The position numbers and the translations under genes were made by a program. This document shows, piece after piece, positions 45,749 to 54,463 of a DNA stretch of 64,000 bases (its first letter is position 1; each line of letters starts with the position of its first letter). Under the pieces are notes generated by a model. That model saw only the letters and a list, made by a program, of their open reading frames with translations, did not search any database and was not told the DNA's origin. The DNA is from Modestobacter sp. VKM Ac-2985. GTDB lineage: Bacteria > Actinomycetota > Actinomycetes > Mycobacteriales > Geodermatophilaceae. Location: the NCBI RefSeq assembly GCF_026967925.1, contig NZ_JAPVBI010000002.1:372001-436000 (forward strand). The letters run 5' to 3'.

Positions 45749-47374
45749 GTGGGCAGCACGCACGAGGTGCTCAACCAGGCGCCCCCACGGGTCGGCCTGG
45801 ACGAGTACTCCACCAACCCGGCGCTGACCGAGGCGGTCGCGCGCTACGACGCCGGCTGGGCGGAGACCCACCTCGCCGAGGTCGGGTCGCTCGTCGGGCA
45901 GGCCGACGTCCAGCGGGACGCCGAGCTCGCCAACACCCACCCGCCGGTGTTCGCCGGCCACGACCGCTGGGGCAACCGGGTCGACGCGGTCGACTTCCAC
46001 CCCGCCTACCACCGGATCACCGCCGCGGCGGTCGCGCACGGCGCGCACACCAGCTGCTGGTCCGGACCGCGGCCCGGCGCGCACGTCGCCCGGGCGGCGG
46101 TCTTCATGCTCTTCGCCCAGGTCGAGCCCGGGCACGCGTGCCCGGTGAGCATGACCCACGCCGTCGTCCCCTCGCTGCGGACGACACCGGAGCTGGCCGA
46201 CGAGTGGCTCCCCCGGGTGTTCTCCCGGGACTACGACCCCGAGCTGCGCGACCCGGCCACCAAGACCTCGGCGGTCTTCGGCATGGCGATGACCGAGAAG
46301 CAGGGCGGCTCGGACGTGCGGGCGAACACCACCCGGGCGCTCGACGCCGGCGACGGCACCTGGCGGCTGACCGGGCACAAGTGGTTCTGCTCGGCCCCGC
46401 AGTCCGACGCCTTCCTGGTGCTCGCCCAGACCACCGCCGGCCTCTCCTGCTTCCTGGTGCCCCGCGTGCTGCCGGGCGGTGACCGCAACGTGTTCCGCAT
46501 CCAGCGGCTCAAGGACAAGCTGGGCAACCGGTCGAACGCCTCCTCGGAGATCGAGCTGGAGGACACCGTCGGCTGGCTGGTCGGGGAGGAGGGCCGCGGC
46601 GTCCGCGCCATCATCGAGATGGTCGGGCAGACCCGGCTGGACTGCGTCCTGGGCAGCGCCGCCGGCATGCGGCAGGCCGTCGCCGAGGCCGCCTGGCACA
46701 CCCGGCACCGCAGCGCCTTCGGCGCCACCCTGATCGACCAGCCGGCGATGACCGCCGTCGTCGCCGACCTGCAGCTGGAGGCCGAGGCCGCCACCTGGAC
46801 GGCGCTCCGGGTGGCCGCGGCCTACGACCGTGAGGACGCCGAGTCGGTCGCGTTCCGCCGGCTGGCCACCGCGGTCGCCAAGTACTGGGTCTGCAAGCGG
46901 GGGCCGCACCACGCCTACGAGGCGCTGGAGTGCCTGGGCGGCAACGGCTACACCGAGGCGTTCCCGCTGGCCCGCCGCTACCGGGAGCAGCCGGTGATGG
47001 CCGTCTGGGAGGGCTCGGGGAACGTGATCGCCCTCGACGTCCTCCGGGCGATGGCCCGCGAGCCGGAGTCGGTGGCCGCCGTCGACCGGGAGGTCTCCTC
47101 GGCGCTGGGGCAGCACCGGGCCTTCGACGCCCACGTGCAGGCGACCCGGGCCCTCATCGGACGGGTGCAGGCCGACCCGGCGAGTGCGCCGCCGCACGCC
47201 CGCCGGGTCGTGGAGGCGCTGGCGCTCGCCCTGCAGGGCGCCGTGCTGATCCGCGAGGCGCCCGCCGCCGTCGCCGACGCCTTCGTCTCCGCCCGGCTCG
47301 GGCCCGACCGCAGCCTCGAGTACGGCGCCCTGGACCCCGGCCTGGACCTCGCCGCGATCGCGGCGCGCGCCTGA
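45749..47374 (+). CDS. AidB-like acyl-CoA dehydrogenase
   Basis: A 541-residue flavoprotein matching E. coli AidB along its length: HEVLNQAPP start, FMLFAQVEPGHACPVSMTHA, GMAMTEKQGGSDVRANTTRA, HKWFCSAPQSDAFLVLAQT, LKDKLGNRSNASSEIELED and WEGSGNVIALDVLRAMA. AidB is induced by alkylating agents and binds DNA, with weak isovaleryl-CoA dehydrogenase activity. GTG 45749 has a GAGGAGG ribosome site. No ada or alkylation-response gene is adjacent, so function is by homology only. Confidence 0.9.
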   Translation: MGSTHEVLNQAPPRVGLDEYSTNPALTEAVARYDAGWAETHLAEVGSLVGQADVQRDAELANTHPPVFAGHDRWGNRVDAVDFHPAYHRITAAAVAHGAHTSCWSGPRPGAHVARAAVFMLFAQVEPGHACPVSMTHAVVPSLRTTPELADEWLPRVFSRDYDPELRDPATKTSAVFGMAMTEKQGGSDVRANTTRALDAGDGTWRLTGHKWFCSAPQSDAFLVLAQTTAGLSCFLVPRVLPGGDRNVFRIQRLKDKLGNRSNASSEIELEDTVGWLVGEEGRGVRAIIEMVGQTRLDCVLGSAAGMRQAVAEAAWHTRHRSAFGATLIDQPAMTAVVADLQLEAEAATWTALRVAAAYDREDAESVAFRRLATAVAKYWVCKRGPHHAYEALECLGGNGYTEAFPLARRYREQPVMAVWEGSGNVIALDVLRAMAREPESVAAVDREVSSALGQHRAFDAHVQATRALIGRVQADPASAPPHARRVVEALALALQGAVLIREAPAAVADAFVSARLGPDRSLEYGALDPGLDLAAIAARA

Positions 47375-47404
47375 CCGGGCTCGATCCGCCCTATCCTCCG
47401 GCGC

Positions 47405-47794
47405 ATGACCGGACGTCGAACTCCCCTGACCGCCGGCGCGGCCGGGCTCAGCGTGCTCGCCTGGGTCGCGTGGTTGGCCTGGGACCGGGAGTACCAGTTC
47501 GACCCGGAGACCAGCACGACCTCGGGTCCCTACGAGACGTGGCAGGTCGTCGGTTGCCTGCTGACGCTGCTGGCCGCCGCGGTGCTGGCCGGATGGGTGC
47601 TCCGGCCACTGGTCGCGGCGCTGGTGGTGACCGTGCCGTTCACCCTGTGCTGGACGGTCGACGCAGCCCTCCAGGACGAGACCGGGCTGTTCATGGTGGG
47701 CGCCCTGCTGATCGCCGTGGGCCTGTTCCTCGGCTCGTTCCTCGTCGCGGTCGGGATCGGCCGGGCCCCGGGTCGCCGTCGCATCGACGCCTGA
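47405..47794 (+). CDS. Four-span membrane protein of unknown function
   Basis: A 129-residue protein with four hydrophobic segments (about residues 12-26, 44-64, 67-85 and 94-117) and a conserved-looking loop DREYQFDPETSTTSGPYETWQ between spans 1 and 2. No recognised domain. ATG 47405 is 30 bp after the acyl-CoA dehydrogenase stop, so it may be co-transcribed with it. It converges with the M18 peptidase. Confidence 0.7.
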   Translation: MTGRRTPLTAGAAGLSVLAWVAWLAWDREYQFDPETSTTSGPYETWQVVGCLLTLLAAAVLAGWVLRPLVAALVVTVPFTLCWTVDAALQDETGLFMVGALLIAVGLFLGSFLVAVGIGRAPGRRRIDA

Positions 47795-47810
47795 CCCTCC
47801 CCCGGCGTGA

Positions 47811-49082
47811 TCAGTCGGTGAAGCAGGCGGTCAGCGCGCCGACCATCAGCGGGACGTCGAGGGCCGAGGCCAGCTCCCGGACCGAGTGCATGGCCAGCAT
47901 CGGGGCGCCGACGTCGACCGTCGCGACGCCCAGCCGGGTCGCCGTCAGCGGGCCGATCGTGCTCCCGCAGGGCAGGTCGGCCCGGGTGACGAACCACTGC
48001 ACCGGCACCGAGGCCTCCGCGCAGCGATCGGCGAACCAACCGCTGGTGACCGCGTCGGTGGCGTAGGCCTGGTTCGCGTTCACCTTCAGCACCGGCCCGC
48101 CGCCCAGCTGCGGCTGGTGGCCCGGCTCGTGCCGGTCGGAGCGGGTGGGGTGCAGTGCGTGGGCCATGTCCGCCGACACCAGCCGGGACTGCGCCAGGGC
48201 CCGGGGGAGCGCCTGCGGGTCACCGGCGTCCAGGACCGCCACCAGCCGGCGGACGACGTCCTCCAGGAAGCTGCCGCGGGCCCCGGACATCGAGCCGCTG
48301 CCCACCTCCTCGTGGTCGTTGGCGACCAGCAGCTGGGTGCGGCGGGTGGCCGCCGCGGCGATCAGCGCCGTCGCACCGGCGTGGCAGCTGGCCAGGTTGT
48401 CCAGCCGCGGGGCGGCGACCCAGCTGCCGTCGGCGCCGGTGCGGGCGGCCGGCTGGGTGTCGGTGAGCACGAGGTCGTGCCCGACGACGTCCTGCACGGC
48501 CGCGCCGACCGCGGCGGCCAGCGCCTCCCGCAGCCCCGGCTCGGTGCCCAGGTCCTGGCACCACACCGGCACCAGCTCGCGCTGCGGGTCGAGCTTCAGG
48601 CCGTCGCGGACGCCGCGGTCCAGGTGGATCGCCAGGGACGGCAGTCGCAGCGGCGCACCTGGCAGCCGGACCAGGGCGGTCGCGCCGCCGCGCAACGCGA
48701 CCCGGCCGGCCACGGTCAGCTCCCGGTCCAGCCAGGTGTGCCACAGACCGCCGCCGTAGGGCTCGACCCCGACCAGCCGGTACCCGGCCTGCCGGACGTC
48801 CTCGCGCGGCCGCACCTTGAACGTGGGGGAGTCCGTGTGCGCGCCGACCAGTCGCAGCCCCGCCTCGGCCGGCGATGCGCTGCCCACCCGGAAGGCGATC
48901 AGGCTGCCGTGCCGGACGACGAAGTGCTGCCCGCCGGGGGCCAGCTCCCACCGGTCGGCCTCGGCCAGCTCGGTGAAGCCGGCCGTGCCCAGCCGCCGGG
49001 CCAGCTCCGCGACGGCGTGCGACGGGGAGGGAGATGCGTCGACGAAGGCCCGCAGGTCGTCACCGAGGGAGAGGTCCGGCAT
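47811..49082 (-). CDS. M18 family aminopeptidase
   Basis: A 423-residue zinc aminopeptidase that releases acidic N-terminal residues. The metal ligands are in GAHTDSPTFKVRP (His, Asp), LLVANDHEEVGSGS (Glu pair) and the C-terminal PMLAMHSVREL (His); RLDNLASCHAG holds the bridging Asp. Start at ATG 49082 (PDLSLGDDLRAFVDASPSP); ATG 49091 would add three residues. Cytosolic, no signal peptide. Length is usual for the family. Confidence 0.92.
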   Translation of the reverse strand: MPDLSLGDDLRAFVDASPSPSHAVAELARRLGTAGFTELAEADRWELAPGGQHFVVRHGSLIAFRVGSASPAEAGLRLVGAHTDSPTFKVRPREDVRQAGYRLVGVEPYGGGLWHTWLDRELTVAGRVALRGGATALVRLPGAPLRLPSLAIHLDRGVRDGLKLDPQRELVPVWCQDLGTEPGLREALAAAVGAAVQDVVGHDLVLTDTQPAARTGADGSWVAAPRLDNLASCHAGATALIAAAATRRTQLLVANDHEEVGSGSMSGARGSFLEDVVRRLVAVLDAGDPQALPRALAQSRLVSADMAHALHPTRSDRHEPGHQPQLGGGPVLKVNANQAYATDAVTSGWFADRCAEASVPVQWFVTRADLPCGSTIGPLTATRLGVATVDVGAPMLAMHSVRELASALDVPLMVGALTACFTD

Positions 49083-49226
49083 GGGCCCCATCTTGCTCGA
49101 CGGCCCCGGGCCCGGCCGACCCTGAGCCGCCGGACCGACCGTGGGGCCGGGCACCGACACGGCTCAACGGTCGGCGAGGCGGCTCGACCCGCCGGTGACC
49201 CCGGTCCTCACCGGAACTGTCGGACC

Positions 49227-49242
49227 TCGAACGTATGTTCGA
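49227..49242. promoter_or_regulatory. LexA (SOS) box
   Basis: TCGAACGTATGTTCGA is a perfect match to the actinobacterial LexA operator TCGAAC-N4-GTTCGA. It ends 3 nt before the HNH gene's ATG. Confidence 0.88.
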
Positions 49243-49245
49243 CCC

Positions 49246-50802
49246 ATGACGACGACGGTTCCGTTCTCCGGCCCGCTGGGCGCGGTGGTCGACGTCTTCT
49301 TCACCGGCGAGTCGCACCGCGACCTGGCGGGGCTGTCCTCCGATGAGCGGGTGGCGGCCCGGTTGCAGGGCGTGCAGCGGCGGCGGGCGATGGAGGCCGC
49401 GGAGGAGGCAGAGCTGATCGTGGAGCTGGCCGGTCGGCGGCCTGCCGCGCCGGACCCGGATGGGCCGGGTGCCCGACGGCCGGGCTGGGCCAGTGAGTCC
49501 GGTGGCGCCGAGATCAGCGAGTTCTTCCTCGCCGAGCTGTCCGCGGTGCTGAACCTGGGTCGCGGGACCGCGGCGGTGCGGCTGCGGCGGGCACGGACCT
49601 GGTCGCAGAAGCTCCCGGGCACCTTCGCCGATCTGGCGGCCGGGGAGCTGGACGAGCGGCGGGCCCACGTGCTGGCCGACGTCCTGGAACACACCCCGGC
49701 GCACATCGCCGGGCAGGTCGAGGACGCACTGCTCGGGGAGGCGACCGGTCTGTCGGTGGCCCGGCTGGAGAGGCGCGCCACCGAGGAGCTGCTCCGGCTG
49801 GACGCCGCCGCGTCCGAGGAGCGCCGGGCCGAGGCGGAGAAGGCCGCCGACGTACGGGTGTACCCCTCGCCCACCGACGGGCGGTCGACGCTGGCCGCGG
49901 ACCTGCCCACCGATGAGGCCCTGGAGTGCCACGACCTGCTCGACCAACTGGCCCTGATGCTCAAGTCCGACGGCGATCCCCGCCCGATCGGGGCGCTGCG
50001 GGCGCACGTGCTGTCCCTGCTGATCCGCCGCCCCGCCGACTCCGGTCTGCCCGTGGTGGCCGCGAACCTCACGGTCACCGCCGACCTGGCCGCGCTGGCC
50101 GGGAGCAGCAGTGCCCCGGGTGAGGTCAACGGGCTGCCGATCACCGCCAGCCACCTCCGCGAGCTCCTGGCCCGGGTCGGCGCCCTCGGCCTCACCGCCC
50201 CCGACAGCGGGACCCTCACCTACGCCCTCACGGGACCGGACGGGGAGCTGCTGGCCACGGTGACGCCCGCCGAGCTGGCCCGGCTGGCCCGCCGCGGCTG
50301 CCCCCGGCACCCCGACAGTGGCAGCACCGGCGCCGCCGAGAGGACCGGGGACACCGTCGGCCGGGATGCCAGCGAGCCCTGCGACTGTGTGGTCCTCGGG
50401 CCGCCGCCGGTGACCGCTGCCTACCGGCCCACCGACCGGCAACGGGCCTTCGTCACCACCCGCGACCGGCGCTGCCGGTTCCCCGACTGCGGGCAACGGG
50501 TCGGCTGGACAGACCTGGACCACGTCACCGCCCACGCCTGCGGCGGGGCCACCGACTGCGCCAACCTCTGCTGCCTGTGCCGCAGCCACCACCGGCTCAA
50601 GACCTTCGCCTCCGGCTGGCAGTACCGGATGGACAGAGACGGCACTCTGCACGTCACGACACCTTCCGGGGTCACCCGCATCACTCGCCCGCCAGGCCAG
50701 CGATCACCCGGCTCCCGATCGCACCCCCCGAACCCGGAGCCCGGACCACCACCCGGCGCGCCACCACCGCCGGACCCGCCGGACGACCCGCCGCCGTTCT
50801 GA
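49246..50802 (+). CDS. DUF222/HNH endonuclease (13E12-like)
   Basis: A 518-residue protein: DUF222 domain (about 25-330, helical, Ala/Leu-rich) then an HNH nuclease domain (about 385-455) with CRFPDCGQRVGWTDLDHV and LCCLCRSHHRLK, including the catalytic His of DLDHV and the zinc Cys set. The Pro-rich C-terminal tail is disordered. ATG 49246 lies 3 nt from a perfect LexA box, so it should be DNA-damage induced. This family is multi-copy in actinobacteria; some Mycobacterium 13E12 members also carry SOS boxes. Its cellular role is not established. Confidence 0.92.
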   Translation: MTTTVPFSGPLGAVVDVFFTGESHRDLAGLSSDERVAARLQGVQRRRAMEAAEEAELIVELAGRRPAAPDPDGPGARRPGWASESGGAEISEFFLAELSAVLNLGRGTAAVRLRRARTWSQKLPGTFADLAAGELDERRAHVLADVLEHTPAHIAGQVEDALLGEATGLSVARLERRATEELLRLDAAASEERRAEAEKAADVRVYPSPTDGRSTLAADLPTDEALECHDLLDQLALMLKSDGDPRPIGALRAHVLSLLIRRPADSGLPVVAANLTVTADLAALAGSSSAPGEVNGLPITASHLRELLARVGALGLTAPDSGTLTYALTGPDGELLATVTPAELARLARRGCPRHPDSGSTGAAERTGDTVGRDASEPCDCVVLGPPPVTAAYRPTDRQRAFVTTRDRRCRFPDCGQRVGWTDLDHVTAHACGGATDCANLCCLCRSHHRLKTFASGWQYRMDRDGTLHVTTPSGVTRITRPPGQRSPGSRSHPPNPEPGPPPGAPPPPDPPDDPPPF

Positions 50803-50904
50803 GCCCTCGTTCCTCGTGCCTGCCTGCCGTCTCGGCCTGTGTCGGTGCCCGCGCTCACCGCAGTCCGGGCGTTTGGCCGCCGACGCGCGGGTAGGTCGGA
50901 GTGC

Positions 50905-51171
50905 ATGGCCGACGACATCGAGATCGATGCCCAGGGTGAGCACGGCTACCTCGTGACCCAACTCAGCGAGCTGGAGGACGTGCGCACCTGGTTCACGGTG
51001 ACGCCCGAGGTGATGGACCAGCTCGGCGCCGACGACGAGGAGGACGTGGTGCTGCGCACGGTGCAGTTCCTGCGCAAGCACCAGGACGTGGCCGACTTCC
51101 CGGAGACCCTCGACCTCGAGGACGTCATCGCCGGCTACGACGACTACCTGACGGTGATGACGGCGGACTGA
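50905..51171 (+). CDS. Conserved acidic small protein
   Basis: An 88-residue acidic protein (DDIEIDAQGEHGYLVTQLSE, WFTVTPEVMDQLGADDEEDV, FPETLDLEDVIAGYDDYLT). I recognise no domain. ATG 50905. It lies 22 bp before the MoxR-type ATPase gene on the same strand and may be in its operon. Similar short acidic proteins are common in this phylum. Confidence 0.65.
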   Translation: MADDIEIDAQGEHGYLVTQLSELEDVRTWFTVTPEVMDQLGADDEEDVVLRTVQFLRKHQDVADFPETLDLEDVIAGYDDYLTVMTAD

Positions 51172-51193
51172 TCGCGGCCGGAGCAGAGGTGGG

Positions 51194-52096
51194 ATGCTGC
51201 GACCTGTGACCGAGCCCACCCTGCCCGCCGACCCCGCCGCGCTGGCTGCGTCGCTCGAGGCCACCGGCTACCTGCCCGACGAGGGCCTGGCGACGGCGGC
51301 CTACCTGGCGCTGGTGATGCACCGACCGCTCTTCCTCGAGGGCGAGGCCGGGGTCGGCAAGACGGCGCTGGCCCGTGCGCTCGCCGAGGTGACGAAGAGG
51401 CCGATCTACCGGCTGCAGTGCTACGAGGGCCTGGAGGCCAGTCACGCCCTCTACGACTGGGACTTCGGCCGTCAGCTGCTGCACCTGCGCGCCGCCGAGG
51501 CCGCCGGGGCCGCCGAGCGCGCCGAGGAGCTGGAGGCCTCCCTCTACGACCGGCGGTTCCTGCTGGCCCGCCCGCTGCTGCAGGCGCTGGAGGACTCCCC
51601 GTCGGTGCTGCTCATCGACGAGGTCGACCGGGCCGACGACGAGTTCGAGGCGTTCCTGCTCGAGGTGCTCAGCGACTTCACCATCTCCATCCCGGAGCTC
51701 GGGACGATCCGCGCGCAGACGCCGCCGCTCGTCGTCCTCACCTCCAACCGGACCCGCGAGGTGCACGACGCGCTCAAGCGCCGCTGCCTCTACCACTGGC
51801 TGGAGCACCCCGACTTCGAGCGCGAGGTGGCGATCCTGCGCAGCCGGCTGCCCGACGTCACCGAGGAGCTGACCCGCCAGGTCGCCCGCGCCACGGCCCG
51901 GCTCCGCGAGCTCGACCTGCTCAAGCCGCCCGGGGTCGCCGAGGCGATGGACTGGGCGACCGCACTGCACGCCCTCGGCGCCCGCGAGCTCGACCCGGAC
52001 ACCGCGGCCCGCACGCTGGGCGCGGTGCTGAAGTACCGGGAGGACACCGACCGCGTGCACGCCCTCGCCCGGGGAGCGCTCTTCGGTGGCGGCTGA
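51194..52096 (+). CDS. MoxR-type AAA ATPase (CoxD-like)
   Basis: A 300-residue AAA+ ATPase of the MoxR class: Walker A LEGEAGVGKTALARAL, Walker B VLLIDEVDRAD, and the sensor region VVLTSNRTREVHDALKRRCLYHW. Such ATPases act with VWA proteins as chaperones, and in CO dehydrogenase clusters the CoxD/CoxE pair matures the Mo/Cu site. Here it precedes a VWA gene and an XdhC gene, which fits that role, though no CO dehydrogenase gene is in view. ATG 51194 or GTG 51209. Confidence 0.87.
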   Translation: MLRPVTEPTLPADPAALAASLEATGYLPDEGLATAAYLALVMHRPLFLEGEAGVGKTALARALAEVTKRPIYRLQCYEGLEASHALYDWDFGRQLLHLRAAEAAGAAERAEELEASLYDRRFLLARPLLQALEDSPSVLLIDEVDRADDEFEAFLLEVLSDFTISIPELGTIRAQTPPLVVLTSNRTREVHDALKRRCLYHWLEHPDFEREVAILRSRLPDVTEELTRQVARATARLRELDLLKPPGVAEAMDWATALHALGARELDPDTAARTLGAVLKYREDTDRVHALARGALFGGG

Positions 52097-52108
52097 TCCC
52101 GGCCCGCC

Positions 52109-52174
52109 CCAGGCAAAGGAAGCTGTGCACCCACTCCCGGTGCAGAAACCGGGTGAAAAGCCTCCTATGCCTGG
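52109..52174. repeat. Hairpin repeat element, copy B
   Basis: A 66-bp element whose outer arms (CCAGGCAAAGGAAGCT and its 3' partner) match copy A; both copies are 66 bp over the aligned part, and the inner region is partly inverted between them (CCCGGTTCTGC against GCAGAAACCGGG). It lies 12 bp after the ATPase stop and contains the ATG (52167) of the next gene. Confidence 0.85.
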
Positions 52175-53276
52175 CACGCGGGACGTCGTCACGACCGTGC
52201 TCGGGTTCGCCCGCACGCTGCGGCACGCCGGCGTCGACGCCTCCCCCGACCGGGTGGAGGCGATGTTGGCCGCGGTGGCGCACCTCGACGTCCTGGACGC
52301 CACCTCCGTCTACTGGTCCGGCCGGCTGACGCTCTGCGCGAGCCCCGACGACCTCGAGCGCTACGACGCCGGGTTCGCCGCGTACTTCGGGGGCGAGGCG
52401 CCGCGGGCGCGGCGACCGTCCGGGGCGGAGGAGCAGCGGGTGGCCCAGTCCGCGCCGCTGCAGACCGGCGAGGGCAGTCAGGAGGGCGGGGAGCCCACCG
52501 AGCTCGCCACCCAGGCCAGCGGCGAGGAGGTGCTCCGGCACCGGGACGTCGCCGAGCTGACCGTCGCCGAACGCGACCAGCTGCGCCGGCTGTTCGCCCT
52601 GCTCGCCCCGGCCACCCCGATGCGCGCGTCGCGGCGCCGCAGCCCGTCGGCGCACGGCTCCATCCACCAGGCGCGCACGGTGCGGCGGGCGTTGCGTGAC
52701 GGCGGGGAGATCACCCGGCTGGTGCACCACCGGGCCCGTCCGCGCCCGCGCCGGGTGGTGCTGCTGATCGACGTCTCCGGCTCGATGAGCCCGTACGCCG
52801 ACGCGCTGCTGCGGTTCGCGCACGCCGCCGTCCGGGCCCGACCGGCCAGCACCGAGGTGTTCACCATCGGCACCCGGCTGACCCGGGTCACCCGGGAGCT
52901 GCGGCTGCGCGACCCGGACAAGGCGCTGGCCGCCAGCGGCTCGGCGATCCCCGACTGGTCCGGCGGCACCCGGATCGGCGAGGTGCTCAAGGCCTTCCTG
53001 GACCGCTGGGGCCAGCGCGGCACCGCCCGCGGCGCGATCGTGGTGGTCTGCAGCGACGGCTGGGAGCGCGGGGGCCCGGAGCTGCTCGGCGAGCAGATGG
53101 CCCGGCTGTCCCGGCTCGCGCACGCCGTCGTCTGGGTGAACCCGCACAAGGGCCGGGCCGGCTACGAGCCGCTGACCGGTGGGATGGTGGCCGCGCTGCC
53201 GTCGATCGACTGCTTCGTCGCCGGACACAGCCTGGCCGCCTTCGAGGAACTGGCCGGGGTGATCACGCGTGCCTAG
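52167..53276 (+). CDS. VWA domain protein (CoxE-like)
   Basis: A 369-residue protein with a C-terminal von Willebrand A domain (about 200-365) whose MIDAS motif is VVLLIDVSGSMSPYA, plus TIGTRLTRVTREL and DGWERGGPELL. The N-terminal ~120 residues are helical, with a disordered Gly/Glu-rich stretch near 105. The start is uncertain: ATG 52167 lies in the 3' arm of the hairpin repeat, while a frame open from GTG 52086 would read straight through the element and overlap the ATPase stop. It is the partner of the MoxR ATPase. Confidence 0.86.
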   Translation: MPGTRDVVTTVLGFARTLRHAGVDASPDRVEAMLAAVAHLDVLDATSVYWSGRLTLCASPDDLERYDAGFAAYFGGEAPRARRPSGAEEQRVAQSAPLQTGEGSQEGGEPTELATQASGEEVLRHRDVAELTVAERDQLRRLFALLAPATPMRASRRRSPSAHGSIHQARTVRRALRDGGEITRLVHHRARPRPRRVVLLIDVSGSMSPYADALLRFAHAAVRARPASTEVFTIGTRLTRVTRELRLRDPDKALAASGSAIPDWSGGTRIGEVLKAFLDRWGQRGTARGAIVVVCSDGWERGGPELLGEQMARLSRLAHAVVWVNPHKGRAGYEPLTGGMVAALPSIDCFVAGHSLAAFEELAGVITRA

Positions 53277-53299
53277 AGCACTGCGAGGAGGAGGACCCG

Positions 53300-54421
53300 A
53301 TGCGCGACGTTCTCGATGACCTGGTCGGGTGGTGGCAGGCGGGGGAGACCGTCGGCGTGGGCACCGTGGTGGGGACCTGGCGGTCCGCGCCGCGGCCGGC
53401 GGGCGCGTCGATGCTGGTCGGCCCGGACGGGACGGCGGTCGGCAGCGTCTCCGGTGGCTGCGTCGAGGGCGCGGTCTACGCCGAGGCGCAGGACGTCCTG
53501 GCCAGCGGGGAACCCACCCTGGAGCGGTACGGGGTGAGCGACGACGACGCCTTCGCCGTCGGGCTGACCTGCGGCGGGATCCTCGACGTCTACGTGGAGG
53601 CGATCTCCCGGGAGTCCTTCCCCGAGCTCGGTGACGTGGCCGCGTCGGTGGGCGCGCACGAGCCGGTCGCCGTCGTCACCTGCGTCAAGGGCCCGGTCGA
53701 CCGGCTGGGCAAGCGGCTGGTGCTCTGGCCCGACCGCGCCTCGGGCACGCTCGGCCTCCAGCGGCTGGACGACGCCGTCGCCGACGACGCCCGCGGCATG
53801 CTCGCCGCCGGCCGGACGGCGACCCTCACCTACGGCCACGACGGTGAGCGGCGCGGCGACGAGCTGACCCTGTTCGTCTCCTCCTTCGCCCCGCCGGCCC
53901 GGATGGTCGTCTTCGGTGCGATCGACTTCGCCGCCGCCGTCGCCCGGGTGGGGTCCTTCCTCGGCTACCGGGTCACCGTCTGCGACGCCCGGCCGGTGTT
54001 CGCCACCGCCCGCCGCTTCCCGGACGCCGACGAGGTGGTCGTGGAGTGGCCGCACAAGTACCTGCAGGCGCAGGTGGACGCCGGGGCGATCGACGAGCGC
54101 ACGGTGCTGTGCGTGCTCACCCACGACCCGAAGTTCGACGTCCCGCTGCTGGAGGTCGCGCTCCGGCTGCCGGTGGCCTACGTCGGCGCAATGGGATCGC
54201 GACGGACGCACACCGAACGACTCGCGCGGCTGTCCGAAGCGGGGCTGACCGAGGACGAACTGGTCCGTCTCGCCTCACCGATCGGGCTGGACCTGGGCGC
54301 CCGCACCCCGGAGGAGACCGCCGTCTCGATCGCCGCGGAGATCATCGCCGGCCGCTGGGGCGGCACCGGCGAGCGGCTGGCCGAGGTCGCCGGCCCCATC
54401 CACCGCACCGCCGACCGCTGA
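53300..54421 (+). CDS. XdhC/CoxF-family Mo-enzyme maturation protein
   Basis: A 373-residue protein with the XdhC_CoxI domain (about 10-80: GVGTVVGTWRSAPRPAGASM, SVSGGCVEGAVYAEA, LTCGGILDVYVE) and the C-terminal Rossmann domain (about 200-345: VVFGAIDFAAAVARVGSFLG, VTHDPKFDVPLLEVAL-like, YVGAMGSRRTHTERL). XdhC binds and sulfurates the Mo cofactor before insertion into xanthine dehydrogenase-type enzymes. ATG 53300 follows the VWA stop by 23 bp. The trio MoxR-VWA-XdhC is a maturation operon. Confidence 0.9.
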   Translation: MRDVLDDLVGWWQAGETVGVGTVVGTWRSAPRPAGASMLVGPDGTAVGSVSGGCVEGAVYAEAQDVLASGEPTLERYGVSDDDAFAVGLTCGGILDVYVEAISRESFPELGDVAASVGAHEPVAVVTCVKGPVDRLGKRLVLWPDRASGTLGLQRLDDAVADDARGMLAAGRTATLTYGHDGERRGDELTLFVSSFAPPARMVVFGAIDFAAAVARVGSFLGYRVTVCDARPVFATARRFPDADEVVVEWPHKYLQAQVDAGAIDERTVLCVLTHDPKFDVPLLEVALRLPVAYVGAMGSRRTHTERLARLSEAGLTEDELVRLASPIGLDLGARTPEETAVSIAAEIIAGRWGGTGERLAEVAGPIHRTADR

Positions 54422-54462
54422 CCGGACCACCACGACGGCCATGTCGGTGGTCCGGTCAGCGG
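54415..54462. terminator. Perfect 17-bp-stem bidirectional terminator
   Basis: Arms 54415-54431 and 54446-54462 pair perfectly around a 14-nt loop. It covers the XdhC stop and ends 1 bp before the convergent peptidase's stop. Confidence 0.92.
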
Positions 54463-54463
54463 G

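Noticed and set aside
45563-47197. N-terminal extension of zwf to 997 codons
   Set aside because: The added part is antisense to the AidB-like gene; the Zwf family starts at 45562.
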